The notes below the pieces were generated by a model. The model searched no databases. It was not told the origin of the DNA and was given only the letters and a program-made list of their open reading frames with translations. Shown here in pieces: positions 37,430-49,806 of a DNA stretch of 64,000 bases. Source of the DNA: Prostheceraeus crozeri (taxonomy: Eukaryota > Platyhelminthes > Polycladida > Euryleptidae); contig CAJQUW010001719.1 of assembly GCA_907163375.1 (NCBI GenBank), positions 1 through 64,000 on the forward strand. Reading direction: 5' to 3'. The position numbers and the translations under genes are program-made. Numbering within the stretch: the stretch's first letter is position 1; each line of letters opens with the position of its first letter.

Positions 37430-38241
37430 CAGGCTTGCCGTTGGGAAGAATTTCCAGCCCAATCCCAATAGCCTGCTTTAGAGCTTAAAACGTACGCAAT
37501 TTGACTCTATGCCGCATCGGGGCTTACCGCTTAGGCCTGTCATATGTGATACTTTTTGAATAGAATGGCCTTAATAGTAATAAGGGCTTTAGTTGATTTT
37601 ACAGAATGGTGTATAACATGCGTATTGTATGGCCAAATTTTGCACCGAGACTGCCTTCACCCAAGAGCTTATAGGGGCCTACATGTATAGCTAATATACC
37701 TATATGTATGAACTACAAACACATTTGTTATTAATTAAGCCCATATCGAATAATGCAGTGTACATAATGTGCAACAGCTCGCTGCATAAGATCATACGTA
37801 CAATAGGCAACAAGCAGTAGACAGCGGCTTATACGGTTAAATAGTCCTGAATAGCTTACAATGTGTAGCTTAATTACAGAAGCAGCGGAGGGCATGACAA
37901 CGTACAGCATAGCATATATATTATATACATAGCACTATATTTAGCTACTAGGAAAGTTAAAGCCATAGAGTATGGTCAAAGCTGACTGTGTCAATTTGCG
38001 TGAATCACACTAAGAGTTCTCAATGCTCGAATTCGAGTGAGGCAAGGTCAGACTGGAGACACAGCAAAATGAAGTGCTGTGGACAACCTGAACACATTTG
38101 TAACGTACTGATTAATGTCAACGATTACATGTATATTTTGTTGGGAGAGGGCTTATTGGGATCTATTGGGATTTATTGGGGTGGATTTTTGGTAGCCCAA
38201 TCCCAATGGCTATTGAGACCCCAATCCCAACAGCAAGCCTG
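37430..38241. mobile_element. hAT-type element with exact 8-bp duplication
   Basis: TIRs CAGGCTTGCCGTTGGGA and the inverse (TCCCAACAGCAAGCCTG) are flanked by an exact GTGTTTTA duplication (37422-37429, 38242-38249). Length is 812 bp. Subterminal GCCCAATCCCAATAGCC-type repeats occur at both ends. No transposase is visible. Confidence 0.88.
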
Positions 38242-38446
38242 GTGTTTTAGATCCCATCCAGCCAATATTGTCAACATATCGGCGTATTTTTTCTGAATTT
38301 AGTTATCAACAATCCAGTTATTGTGAATTCTGGGTAATCAAAGTTTTTAAAAGCAGGTGCGCTGTTTTTGTCATTTTATTTCAGATCACAACAGCCTCTG
38401 CTTTTTGATTTGAAGTTATTGAAAACTGCACAAATTTTCAGATTAC

Positions 38447-38618
38447 CTTTTTCAATTCCGACCGCTTGATATAACCTCTTCGGTCAGGGTCCGCTTGTAG
38501 AAAAGCATCCCGAATGAAAGTATGATGTTGAGAGATTCGATCACGAATTCGAACCATCAGTTCTTCATCTGAGATATCTTCTGTGCGATTTTGAGCGTTG
38601 TTGGCCAAGCCGTTCATC
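38447..38618 (-). CDS. EFCAB6: EFCAB6-like exon K, EF hand
   Basis: The exon is 172 bp, acceptor TTCTCAG and donor GTAATC. It encodes an Asn/Asp/Glu linker, the helix ISQHHTFIRDAFLQA, and a good loop DPDRRGYIKRSE (Asp-1, Asp-3, Gly-6, Ile-8, Glu-12). It ends in phase 0 just after the exiting helix starts. Confidence 0.9.
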
Positions 38619-39271
38619 CTGAGAAGATACAAATTGAGTTGCGTTGCATTGGCAACAATCCTTTCAAATAGAAAACTTGCGAAAAAAGTAACAATTTGTC
38701 ATCATCAGTTTAAGAGCTGGAAAGAAATTTACGATGTTCACATTCAATGCCGAATCTAGTGGCGTCTGGAGGGAAGCCCCTTCCTCAGAAAACCTTTTTG
38801 GAATAAAATCCATGAAAAATCGGGTCGGGTAAGAAGTGGAAATGTATCTCTCCCTTCATAGCTGACTTTCTAGCTGGTCTTTCCGGCTGTTTGAAACGAT
38901 CGCTGCATCGCCTAGATCTCCTAACCTTGTCTCCGTGCCATATCCACCAGGACGTCGGCAATCATGGACTCCCATTTTGTCTCCAGCGTTGCTCTTAGGA
39001 GCTGTTCACCTGTCGGGGTGGTGATGACGCCATTGTCATCCGGCTTTCCTATTGAGAGAGGAAACATCAACTTTTCCTCCCGGCAGTTTACATGGGAGAT
39101 ATCTCATAGATATCTTTTCACTCCGACATAAAATGAAAGCACATTGTTCAACCAATCGGTGCCTTTGTCCTTGACCGTTAAACGATGATGGTGACAGATG
39201 GTGTGCGTCAGCTTTATGATATGTATGTATATCAAACAATCGATTACATTTCAGTCATCGAGACATCACGT

Positions 39272-40254
39272 GTAGAGCGTGCGCAGGCCGGCTGGGAATG
39301 GGCCTGAAAAATTCGGCAAGCACCCGGGCCGATAACAGTTCCCTCATTTGATCACTTAAATTCACTGATTCTTATGGCTTATCAACATGACTCTTAATCA
39401 GCAATAATAAATATGACGAAAACACCGGTGTACGACGGAATAAGTCGGAAATAAAGCAGCCAGCGGCTTCATGAATTTGTCAATTCTCTGATAGCCCACC
39501 GTCAAGTCACAAGAGTCGATTGAATATTTAGTTTAACTTTTGACTTATTAATTTCATTTTTTCAAATACAAGCATCAAAGGTTTTCGTTTTCCCGGTCAA
39601 GCCTCAATGACGACCAGTGTTCGTAATGAAATGATGGCCTCAACTGACAAGTTTCCCTAATCACTAAATGCCTCTAACTGACAATGAACTGCTGTTCACG
39701 GCACAATTGTTATCGCGAAAACTGGGCAGCTAGGACAATGAAGAGAATGACGAGCACTGCCCGTTGCGCCTGTGGTTGCAGATGTATTAGTGTTGGAAAT
39801 ACAAAACCAGAGCTTAGCAGGTCAATAAACCTAAATATAATTTTCAAGAATAGGCAGCTATCGCTGCATCAAATGGGATTCAAATTAAATGTGATAGACA
39901 AGTGCGTTATACATGAATAATATTTTTTCAAAACATATAAAAATATGCTTTGTATTATTTGTTTAAAAATTCATCTTACTGCTCAACACATGCTACAAAG
40001 ACCATGCCGCATACAATTCATGTAATCACTAATCAGCTTTTTAGAACGATTTTTAAGTCGATTGCACTCAACTATCGTGATCAATATTTTCATCAAGAAT
40101 GGTCAAGTGTGCAAAGCGATAACTGATGTCACCGAGGCCCAGATATATAATTCATCCGGGTCTTACCCGGGCCTGCTGATATTTTAGAGTTAATGCGAGC
40201 CCGGACTGATGGTATAGGGGCCCGAGCCGATAAAAGCGACTCGATTCCAGCTCT
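39272..40254. mobile_element. hAT-type element with GGCCCGGG-rich ends
   Basis: Likely flanking duplication CATCACGT / GATCACGT (39264-39271, 40255-40262). The ends share AGAGC and GGAAT-type blocks in inverted orientation, and both subterminal regions contain CCCGGGCC and CGGGCCGATAA motifs. About 980 bp, no transposase recognised. Ends are diverged, so the call is moderate. Confidence 0.6.
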
Positions 40255-40685
40255 GATCACGTCATGCAACACCAGTAGTAAATCTAGTTTTGTTTGAAAG
40301 CATTAGCAGGAATCAATCCACAATCGATTATATTCTGCTAATGAAAAACAACATGTAGGCCTATTGAATTTTATCTCACGGATTTTCATATCTTTTCTTG
40401 CTGATGAACGTGTTAAAATAATAGAAAATATTTACGCCTATCAATGTTTGCGATAGGCTGGCTTTAAACGCTTCTCACAAGCTCTACAATTTGCAGGATG
40501 ATAGATGGATAAACTAGCCAGTCCCACAACATGGCCAGATCATTAATTGATCATATTTTTATTAAGCATGATCAATAAAGCTGGGTGTTACATGACAACT
40601 ATCTAACTTTTCAATAACTAATACAATCCAATATAAAAGTCTGGAAGTTAGTTATTTTTTAAATAGGTAAGTAGTTTCCCCTTAC

Positions 40686-40856
40686 CTGTTCTGATGGTCC
40701 GTGTCTCTCTGCGCAGTTGTAGCGTCATGGTTTTCAGTAATTCTCTGAGACAAGCCAGTTACGTCTCCTGGCTGTCCTTCAACTTTCAAGAGCGATAAGA
40801 AATCCAGATAACAGACTTTCGTTTTATTGTCACGTTTCGGCAATCGGGAGAGGATG
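40686..40856 (-). CDS. EFCAB6: EFCAB6-like exon J
   Basis: The exon is 171 bp, with acceptor TTTTCAG and donor GTAAGG. It was found by splice sites and phase: it completes the Asn codon of exon I and continues NILSRLPKRDNKTKVCYLDFL, the ligand-poor second hand of the pair. A hydrophilic linker rich in Asp, Thr and Gln follows. Its fit in phase between exons I and K is the main support. Confidence 0.85.
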
Positions 40857-41434
40857 CTGAAAATAACACTTAATTGTCGAATTCAAAAACATTTTGTTTT
40901 AAAACGAAAAATAAATAGAAATATTGATAAGCTGTACAAGTTACCTTGAATGCATCCTGCTCTAAGATATGGTTCCTCCCATTTAAATGATCTGTTCTTG
41001 TAAATTCAGCCAGGGATCACATCTGTTGCCATGTGTTAAAAACGTACGATAATTTTTTTCGATCAACGCTTGGGGGAAGAGTTGATATCAAGGCCTATAC
41101 ACCGAAGGTGTCTCTCGCTGAAGAGAGAAAGAAGAAGGAAATGGAAGAAGGAAAAGTGGAGATGATACAGGAATATAACTAAATAGCAACGCCACTGTGC
41201 AACAGTTAAGTAAAAAGGATGTATAACTTATAACTGCACAACAAAGTACAGAAACACAGAAAATTAAAATAAGGTAGTGAAAAATGAATAGACAAACAAG
41301 GGTATGTAAAAAGTAAAATAACTAAGAACCAACCAATGGCTGTATAACTCATGGGGATGAAAGCGGAAATAACGAAAGATAGGCTGTTTAAACCCAAGAT
41401 GACAAACTAGAAATGCATGATACCCATCAAATTA

Positions 41435-42060
41435 TCAACTTTCCAAACAGCTTAGTGGAGGTTTATTGACGGCTCTCTTGAATGTTTCAACGCAGACAGA
41501 TGTTGGGAATGCCTCCAAAGGAAGTCTATTCCACAAGTTTGCTGTCATATCACAGAAGGATTTCTTAAAATGTTCTGTACGACAACGAGGAATGGTGACA
41601 TGGTGTAGATTAAGGCTGGAAGTGGCTGGTTCGACGATCGGCTTTTTGCCGGAGCCTGCGGGGTAAGAAAGAAGTTGAGATGGAGTGAGAAACGCCTGTG
41701 GTTTGTGTGGGTCCCGAAGGAATGGAGGTCTGACGGGAAAGAGTATATGATTGAAGCAGCCAAGGCTGCCGTGGGGATGGACCAGGGTAGGCGCCTTGTT
41801 CGAAGGCACCGGTGAAGCGGTGTTGGAATCGGAGGAGAGGGACACGAGCGGCGTACACGAGGGTGGGATAATCCAGTTGCTGGAGGCTCAGCTGTCCAGA
41901 GAGGACCGGGTCAGTATGACTCGGCTGAGACAGGACATTCTCTGGAGCTGGGCGGTTAACGGAAGAGGATTGGGTTGGAAGGGTCGGGAGGTGCAGGAGG
42001 TGAGGGGAAGTAGAGGAGAGGATGAAGAACATTGTGGAATGTGTGGTGAGGGCAGGAATG
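41435..42060 (-). pseudogene. Non-LTR LINE, C-terminal end of ORF2
   Basis: The minus strand gives a typical C-terminal tail of a jockey/CR1/L2-type ORF2: HHVTIPRCRTEHFKKSFCD, then LWNRLPLEAFPTSVCVETFK, ending at 41435. Upstream pieces (ARVPLLRFQHRFTGAF) are in another frame, and a (CA)n tract on this strand lies at their start. Unspaced sequence to about 41200 may be its 3' UTR. The reverse transcriptase core is absent, so this is a 5'-truncated insertion in host orientation. Confidence 0.7.
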
Positions 42061-42069
42061 AGGTTGCTT

Positions 42070-42071
<2 letters not shown>

Positions 42072-42116
<45 letters not shown>
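42072..42116. repeat. (GT)n microsatellite
   Basis: Twenty-two uninterrupted GT units, at the upstream edge of the LINE remnant. Confidence 0.97.
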
Positions 42117-42117
<1 letters not shown>

Positions 42118-42250
42118 TGTATCTCTTCTTTGTTCCAGAACTTGGGAAGCGCTGGCTTGCTGGAGGTAGTGGGGACAAGAAGGCCATCCACAGCAAAAAC
42201 AAGAAACATTTTCGTAGGTAAAATGAGAGTTGTAAATACATTCAAAACTG

Positions 42251-43226
42251 CAGTCGACTCTTGATATAAGCGACACCTTGGAACAGGCTGTTGTCATTGC
42301 TTGTATCGAGAGAGCGCTTATATCGAGAACTAGACACATCCATAGAGTAGGTATATTAGATAGAGTGATAACTCCGCATTTCTTAAATTCCCAATGTGTA
42401 TACAGTTTCGATTTTATCAAATGAACTCGAGAAGGATACAGTTGGAATTGTTTCCAAATATGAGATTTGCAAATTTATGCAGTTTTGGAAGAAATTACAA
42501 CGGAATTGACTGATCATCATAGTAATGCAGAAGGGATGATAGTATATTACAGATTGTCCGTGTCATGACAGCCTTGGAGAGGTAATGTTTGTTGAACAAG
42601 CAACTCGATGACCTGCATTGCTTCCATGCTGACTCTCAAGAGAATCTTCTTAAGCGTGATCATAAGAAACCTACCACTGGCAGAGTAAAATCACATAATC
42701 AAAGACAATGATTTCAATTAACTTTGAAGGATGTAAATGGGTCCACATCACCATTCAGATTCAAGAAATGAAACGTCGAATTTAGTGAATCACAAATTCA
42801 TGACGATGAAAATTGAATTAAAAATATGAAATATCAGCCACGCCAGCACAATAAAATTTCGACTTTTTCATAAAGACTTCCATTATAATGCCGTTCGTTA
42901 TATTTCCTTGATCATCAGCAATTTTCGCTTAGTTGCGATGCTTGTTAGCAAGTATTCATTCCTTTTGATATCCAACTTGTTTCATACTACTTATAACGGG
43001 GCGTCATGTCGGTAGTATATAAATTGGTAAACATTTAGCTTTTTCAAAACTGCTCAAACAATTTTTTGGACCGCAGGCACGTAATCTCGGCAAAAAACTG
43101 AATCTTTTCATATATAAATTTTCACTGCATACAGACACTTTACTTACATATATTACTTACTGTATGGACATATCTATCAATTTGGCAGGGAACAACTTGC
43201 CGTGTCGCTTGCATCGAGAGTCGACT
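42251..43226. mobile_element. Tigger/pogo-like TIR element, split by a MITE
   Basis: The left end CAGTCGACTCTTGATATAAG and the right end, whose inverse reads CAGTCGACTCTCGATGCAAG, are pogo/Tigger-style TIRs. Removing the CATAGAG MITE inside leaves only about 145 bp, so it was a small non-autonomous element. The flanking TA duplication expected for this group is not exact on the left. Confidence 0.65.
42341..43166. mobile_element. CATAGAG MITE, copy 2
   Basis: An 826-bp copy with ends CATAGAGTAGG and ACTTACTGTATG, flanked by GACACATC (42333-42340) and GACATATC (43167-43174), 7 of 8 identical. It is the uninterrupted counterpart of copy 1 and shows the Harbinger's empty site near 42916. No coding sequence. 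Confidence 0.85.
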
Positions 43227-43708
43227 GTATTTGTGTTGAAGAAAGGTGTTGATATCACAGTGGCTGACTGTGCATACTGGCAAATAAAGATATGAGTGAA
43301 GTGGGTAATTCCCACAAGAATTTATCGTGCACTCGAACTTCCTACAACCACCCTGATTACTTGGATCAGTTGTTCTACCGTTGAACTGGTGTCCAGTCAT
43401 TTAGGCCCCATGTTCTATGTTATTTTAACTATGTTATCGTGAAAAAGATGTGCGCCTGACAGCACTCGAACTTCCTACAACCACCCTGGACAGCACTCGA
43501 ACCTCCTACAACCACCCTGATTACTTGGATCAGTTGTTCTACCGTTGAACTTTAGGTTGTTGTTCCGAAACGAATTGGTGAAATAAAGAGCAAGAGAATG
43601 TGATTTGAGCATTTGTGTAGGCAGAAGATAAACAACAATGTCACTCTACTTTTCCGGAAACTCTTCCCATGAAAGTCATTCTATCTTACACAAAACAACT
43701 CTTCTTAC

Positions 43709-43912
43709 TTTTCGAAGTGTTCCTTCGATGTTGGCAGCCCTTCCTTGTCAATGATTCGTTTCAGTGCTGTTTGAGTCATAAATCCGGAACCCTTTGGATC
43801 CACTTGATGAACAGCTGCTTCCAGCTGTTTCCAATGATTTGTCAGGCGCTCATTTAGAAGATCTTCGACGGTCGTCCAGGCTAAAATAGCAGGTTTCTGT
43901 TGATCATTATAC
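43709..43912 (-). CDS. EFCAB6: EFCAB6-like exon I, EF hand
   Basis: The exon is 204 bp, acceptor TACTTTCAG and donor GTAAGA. It encodes a linker, a long helix (LLNERLTNHWKQLEAAVHQV), a loop DPKGSGFMTQTA lacking an acidic residue at 12, an exiting helix, and the helix of the partner hand, cut in the codon after HFE. Confidence 0.88.
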
Positions 43913-44534
43913 CTGAAAGTAAATATACAATTATAATGTACATGCAAAAAATGCCCGTTTGTCGAGTTATGACTTACTCTTGTATATAATTCAGTAAAAT
44001 GGTTGCTACTTACTTTTAGTTCATAGTAGAGTGTAAATGTGTAATATTTTATTCGGGATTGGGTGCTCGTATTTTATCATTTGTTCTGCACTAGTTTGCT
44101 ATTGAATTGATTTCCTGTTAACTTACAAGTCGCGAGATAAAAGTTGATGTTTTGTAAATAAATGCACACTTTGCTACACAACTGGTTGTTCTCCCATTAC
44201 TTACCAACGCAATGCAGAACCGTTCTAATATAAGAAAAAGAAAATAATATGACGCATCTGCATTTGAATAATTTTGCTATATTATATACCACACATACGA
44301 TAATGTCAATTTTGGATATATTGTGTACTTAGAAATGTACTTAGTGCGCTCAGCGACTATCCACGATTTGAATTCATGATTATCTAAACTGAAAGAAAGT
44401 GCGATTAACAAGGTTGCGTGTTGTTACTCTGTTTTCTCTATGTATTTCTTACATTAACCCATTTATTTATAAAATTCAATTTTAATTTTCAGAGAAATTT
44501 TCAAGTGCAATTTGTGGGAGTTCAAGGCATCGCG

Positions 44535-44732
44535 CTAGGCTAGGTCGGGAGTGATGCCATCGACCTCCTCGTCGTCTTGGGGAAAGAGTTGTGTACCAAA
44601 ATAATCGGGTCGAAACAGTCCTTGGGTCTGAAGCGGGGGAAGACGTTTGAGATGTGTCAGTCTTTTTGCTATATGTTGGATGTTAGCATTGGAAAAATGA
44701 TCATGAAACCGGAATTTATCAGAGACTAACAA
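44535..44732 (-). other. Unrecognised 65-codon open frame
   Basis: A minus-strand frame MLVSDKFRFHDHFSNANIQH ... QGLFRPDYFGTQLFPQDDEE, ending with a stop at 44535. Its composition looks more protein-like than neighbouring frames, with an acidic C-terminus. It does not fit the host gene, since exons H and I join in phase across it. It could be an alternative terminal exon or a decayed retroelement. Function unknown. Confidence 0.2.
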
Positions 44733-45334
44733 GCATGGTGTGGTTTCTGTCTAGCAAAATGCTTTACTAATTTTATGATGATCTTTTTCTTCTCTTGAAC
44801 TAACTTTTGGCGGATATAAGTGGTGATTAAAAATTATTCAAGCTATTTCAGCAGACCAATTCAATTGACGAATTTGCTATTGTCGAATATATGAAAGAAT
44901 ACAAGAATGAAGCGATATATACATGTCACAGGTCAGTGAACACATCAAAACTACAACAGTACAAAATTCAAAAACAGACCGATCACGTCAATTCGCAACT
45001 TTTAATTAGGAAAAAATATACAAGGAAACAAATTGTGGGCTTAAAGCAAAATAAAGACATTTCATAGCAATGAGGAATGAATCTAATAGAACTGCAGGCA
45101 AGACGTTGCGCACGAATGTCGATGATAATTACGAGACATTTTTGGTTTCAGCTCATTATTTATTACAAATGTGATGAAAACTAATATGTGCCTTTCCTGG
45201 GCATGTTGTGAAAAATTCTGCCGTTCAAAGTGCAAAGAGATAGATTTTCGCATCAGTTGTGCTTCCATGTCTCATCCTGGTAAAATCTTGTTCATTAGTT
45301 AAATTTTCTCTTTTTATATTGTTTGTCCTACAAG

Positions 45335-45934
45335 CACAGAATTTAATATTTTGTTTATCTGCTTCGGTTTGCTAGAAGTGTGATTAATACGAAATTCACA
45401 GCACATCGAGGAACCTATTAAGTGGGCAAAAAGGAATTCCTAATACCTTACAGAGATAGGAAAAAAGGTCGTGCGTCGCTTGCGGATTGCTGTGAGTTCC
45501 AGCAAAGTGCTTCGATTGCCAAAATTCCTTCAGATTCGAAGAATTCAGATCATCGCGCACAAGTTTTCTCCATAATGTTGGCCCTTCCGATCATTATTAA
45601 AGAAAGTAGCAGGCGTACGAAAATTAGTTCACTTGATGATCCTCTCTTCGGCATTGCTCACTATATAGTGCATACATTGAATCGAAGCCACGCATCGATG
45701 TGTGTTTTGGTGTGTGCGAAGTGATATCACAGCACGCACGCATCTCTCACTGGCTCTGATGTCCTCTGCTGACAGCTTATTGTTTGCCATTTCCAATAGC
45801 AAGCGATACACGAATTATCCATTCGAAAAGGAGCAAGTTGTCTAATTCTGTGATGTACCATTTCGATATTAAGGTTACATACAATTCTTCCTTTTTAGTA
45901 AACCGAGGCGCGCACAGATGAATCTAATTCTGTG
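45335..45934. mobile_element. hAT-type MITE, family 1, copy 5
   Basis: A 600-bp copy with ends CACAGAATTTAAT and CTAATTCTGTG. Flanks CCTACAAG (45327-45334) and GTTACAAG (45935-45942) share the last six bases, a weathered 8-bp duplication. Confidence 0.85.
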
Positions 45935-46821
45935 GTTACAAGTTTTCAGCTGTTCGAAGATCGATCATGCTGATCTTGTAATGTGGCTTTAATTCTGACG
46001 CGGAGTGGTTGGATTGTCCTACCAAGGCAAAAGCGTTGTCATTTCAGGCATGAGACTGAAATAAAATAACATTTTTCTGAAACATGTGGCGCTTCTTAGA
46101 TTGGACATGCTAGAAATTGGCAATTAGTCACACATTTAGCCTTCTTTTTGAATTACTTCTTATAAATCTTTTGTCACAATAGAATTGACAGATAACTACT
46201 CGTAACATGAGATATCATTTTATAGCCCAGACCAAATGATAATATGCACTTTATGAATATTAGCTCAATAACTCGTCTTTCAAACTCGTTTATGGTCTTT
46301 TCACGACATCATGTGAATTTGCTTGTTTTCTTCTCTTATCCAGATCAGTTATGGTTAAGCATTACTAAATTCTTTTTTCTGATCACATAATTCATGAGAG
46401 GAGAACTTTTAATCAGTATTTTTGGCACACACGCGGAGACGCGTAAGTTGGACAAACCACGGAGGTACTGCAAAGTTGATATTCTATATTGCTAACTCAC
46501 GGCTGCGACAGCTGACAAGAGGAATGCGTGCGAGAATTGGACTCCATAATGTTACAAAGACAACTACTTAATAAGAAGCTACATCACACACAGTACGTGT
46601 GTGTTATATGCAGTATACTTGAGATACGTCTAAGTGCCTAACACCTTAGTTAAGAACTAAAGCTGATCACTTCATACCTAACAACTTTTATAATAATAAT
46701 AGGCGTTTATTTGTCAATATTGAAAATCACAAGTAAGAATTGATAATACGATCAGTTGACATTGCTATAATAGAAGAAATTATGGCAAACACAGAAGTTA
46801 CAATCTTGAGTTAAAAAGACG

Positions 46822-48245
46822 TCACGCATAACCTAAAAAGGAACGAGATCGTCTAGGCGTTAGCCAAAGTGGCATGCGGAAATGACCAGAATGTGACAAA
46901 CTAGGAGGAAGTAATGAGTTCAAAGGTTGCTGCGAGCTCAAACATTTGTGGAAGAAGCGTGAAGTCTGACAATCGCGACGCTTTTGAAAGTCCGGCATGA
47001 TTCCACATGAAGAGTTATCATTACAAACAATGCGGTGGGCCCGTTTTATCACCCTCCCAATTTTCTCACAACTAGAAGCAGACATTTCACCAAAGACAGG
47101 TATAGTATAGAGTAGTACTGGCATTATAATGCCGTTAAAATCTTTCAAACATTCTCGTCTGCCTACAAAAGGTTTCAGAACTTTGTATGTCAACGTCCAG
47201 TAACACGGTTGAAATGTTCCGTCCAAGATAAACTGTCAGAAACCTCATCAGAAATTATGACTTACCTGTATCATTGGTTGATGTCCCTAACTCTAACTTA
47301 TATAATAATCTTCAATGCAAACCTAGAATTGAAAAGCACAAAAATTGTATTGCCTGTACACTTGTTCACACACTTGTACACACAGCAATTACACTTGTTC
47401 GAGCAAATTTTTAGTTTACAAGTTTACTTGCAATTTTTGCCACAATACGTGCGTCGGACAGACAAGTCGCACTTTTAAATTCCGCTTCAATGAACACAGT
47501 CGGTCTTTCAATAGTAATATCAGCAGTGCTTTGGCTGACCACAGAATTAATTGTTATCAGGTTCCCTCTATTGACGACTTCACATTAGATATCTTGGAAA
47601 AATGCAAGAGTCCTGTGGACACTCGGTTGAGTGAAGCTCGTTTTATTAAATGCCTGAAGCCTACGATATACCGTAAACACGAATTGATCGATTTCTGATG
47701 TCTGATTGTCACACCCCGCACCAGAATGTATAAAAGGACAACGCTCTAAGATAGAGCGCTCTCCTGTGCTGTACTGACGTTTTTAGCCTTAAATCTTATC
47801 TGTTTTGCCCCTGAGGAAGCGTGAACACGCGATACGTTGGGCCTGTACATATTGTTTTTAGTAATTCTTTTAGCCAAAAAACCTAAGAAGACACCCCTGT
47901 TCTTTTGAATCACTTGCAAGAAGTTAAAGTCACACCTAAAATAACACACGACTCAGACAAAGAGATTTCAGTGCATGGTAGAGGCACTTCATAAGACATT
48001 TTGATTTTTTGACAATCAATTGACAGCATTTTGACAAATTCAATTGCAACTCCAATTTAAGAGAGCAGACAAAAACGATGGTGGTTTCAGACCGCGCTCA
48101 CATGATTCGACTAAGGTCAAGTCATCAGCAAACTTAATAACGAGCAGTTCTACAATTAATTAACATGAACACACCAAAAAGAAACGGACCCAATACTGAA
48201 CCCTGAGGTAACCCAGAAATAAGTTCTGAGCGGTCCACTTATGCC
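46822..48245 (-). pseudogene. Non-LTR LINE reverse transcriptase, split
   Basis: The upstream portion (48245 down to about 47906) encodes a reverse-transcriptase palm fragment with IKFADDLTLVES, where FADD is the catalytic motif, and ends in VILGVTLTSCK. The downstream portion (47226-46822) encodes the post-RT region (FNGIIMPVLLYTIPVFGEMS, then RVIKRAHRIVCNDN). The gap between is filled by a Penelope-like fossil in opposite orientation. Frames change within each half. The clade is uncertain (CR1/L2/RTE-X type). Confidence 0.65.
47230..47905 (+). mobile_element. Penelope-like retroelement fossil (GIY-YIG end)
   Basis: The plus strand carries a GIY-YIG endonuclease stretch: YKFTCNFCHNTCVGQTSRTF, then RFNEHSRSF, then ALADHRINC and a helical end near 47695. 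A 3' tail with CCTGAGGAAGCGTGAACACG follows near 47812, typical for this group. It is 5'-truncated and inserted into the LINE at 46822-48245. A fossil, moderately old. Confidence 0.7.
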
Positions 48246-49129
48246 ATTTACATGAATGCGTTGAAATGAACATGAATGCTAGACGAAAAATATGAATGAA
48301 GCCAATTCATTCATTTTAGAATATCTTCTTGTAATGGTAATTCAAATTACAATAAAAGCAGTGTGATAACTCAATTTCCCATTAACTGCTGTTTCTTAGT
48401 ATGCCAACAACAATTTTAATGTTAAAAATAGAATGTCTTGGAAACTGATGAACATGGATGTTACCAATGACGATGTCTAATGTTCATTCAATTAATTAAC
48501 CTGAGACAGAAGTCTGTTTATTTATGCAACATTCACTTCACAATCATCTGTTTGGACAAATGGCTAATCAGAAATTCATGGCATTCAGTATGATTTGTGG
48601 TCACGAGATGACAGAAAGCTTTGATTTAACATATTCAATCTAGTACGTTTATGGATGGACTGCGCAAATAACTGGTGAATTTTTAACATCATTATGGTAA
48701 AATGAGCTTTATGCTGAATCGGTAAAATGTTACTATTAATAACATTACTCTGCTCAATACAGGATAAATGAATAACATAACCACAGAAAGCGACAGCCTT
48801 ATGATGCAATAAAAATCCAACGGAATTTATAAAAAGGAAAACCAGACAGAAATCATGGGCGGATAAAAAAGCTGATGTACTTTTATTAATGAATTTCGAA
48901 AGGTCAAAAGGGTAATGTTTTACAGATATTTCCTGGCCATTGCGAAGCTACAGATCAAAAATTAATGTTTGGCCTTAGGAACCTCTTCTTCCGCAATAAG
49001 TTAGCGTTTAACATTTTTTACTAATTTTCGATCAAAAGGACCGTCTATAGACCCGAGTTTTATTATCTTGCTTGTTTTTAAGGTTAATAGTCAATGATGC
49101 GGTTTCATCAAATATCTTAGTTTTCAATC

Positions 49130-49485
49130 ATGACCTCCGAGACATGAAACAACTTAGTTGCGACCTGCTCCGACACCTTTTCCTCGTCCGTCGCCAACGA
49201 TTCAGCGGTTGATCCTGGATGCGCGGCGAAAGCAGCTGAAGCCAGGAAAACGTCAAAATACTCAGCTCTCCAACCCCGGTACATTTTTACACCGGTCGCC
49301 GTTGAAACGACTGGGGTCTTCGGCCCTGCCACCCTGAACTTTCTTAAGGACTTGGGTCGTCGCATGTCACGGCGAACGGGGGACGCTAGAGAGTTGACTT
49401 GGCTGTTCCAGCGCTTGTCGTTTGCTATTCTGAGGGGCAACTACCTCAGTCTGACTTCTTCTTCCCGGCGAACCCTTCTGTAATT
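49130..49485 (+). pseudogene. Retroelement-derived C-terminal fragment
   Basis: The plus strand has IFTPVAVETTGVFGPATLNF, then LKDLGRRMSRRTGDARELTW and FQRLSFAILRGN. This block is one I recognise from the C-termini of many retroelement-derived predicted proteins in marine invertebrates. The class of the parent element is not certain. The stretch is clearly more GC-rich than its surroundings. Treated as a fossil. The open frame on the opposite strand is a shadow. Confidence 0.5.
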
Positions 49486-49806
49486 ACTGCTAATTATGCT
49501 CATTTTGTATTTTGTATTTGTTTTATCAACTGAAGTAAAATAGAACTATAATATATGTATCTTTCTACTAAGTTGGTTATAAAAATAATGTATGCACGTT
49601 GATCAAATGAGATGAACATTTGAATAGACGTTAGTAACCATCGCTGAAACAATATCAGACAAGGTGCATTACGCAAGATTCCTTTGCGGCAGCACGATTA
49701 ATTACTGCTCTTAATTATTCACAATTCCTACAGGCGTCAGACATAAGTGTCGTCATGTCAACAAGTATATGCAGGTGGACAAATCTCCTAGGCTACTAAG
49801 ATTTAC

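Noticed and set aside
36000-38300. Possible THAP-like coding around the hAT-type element (CSVHF-type residues near 37400)
   Set aside because: Only a few residues fit, and the essential spacing of the zinc ligands cannot be shown.
41610-42420. Frames with long Thr-His or Val-Cys runs
   Set aside because: The runs are the (GT)n microsatellite. Only the LINE C-terminal block is supported by motifs.
49117-49440. Minus-strand open frame of 107 codons
   Set aside because: The plus strand of the same stretch carries the recognisable retroelement C-terminal block, so this is its antisense shadow.
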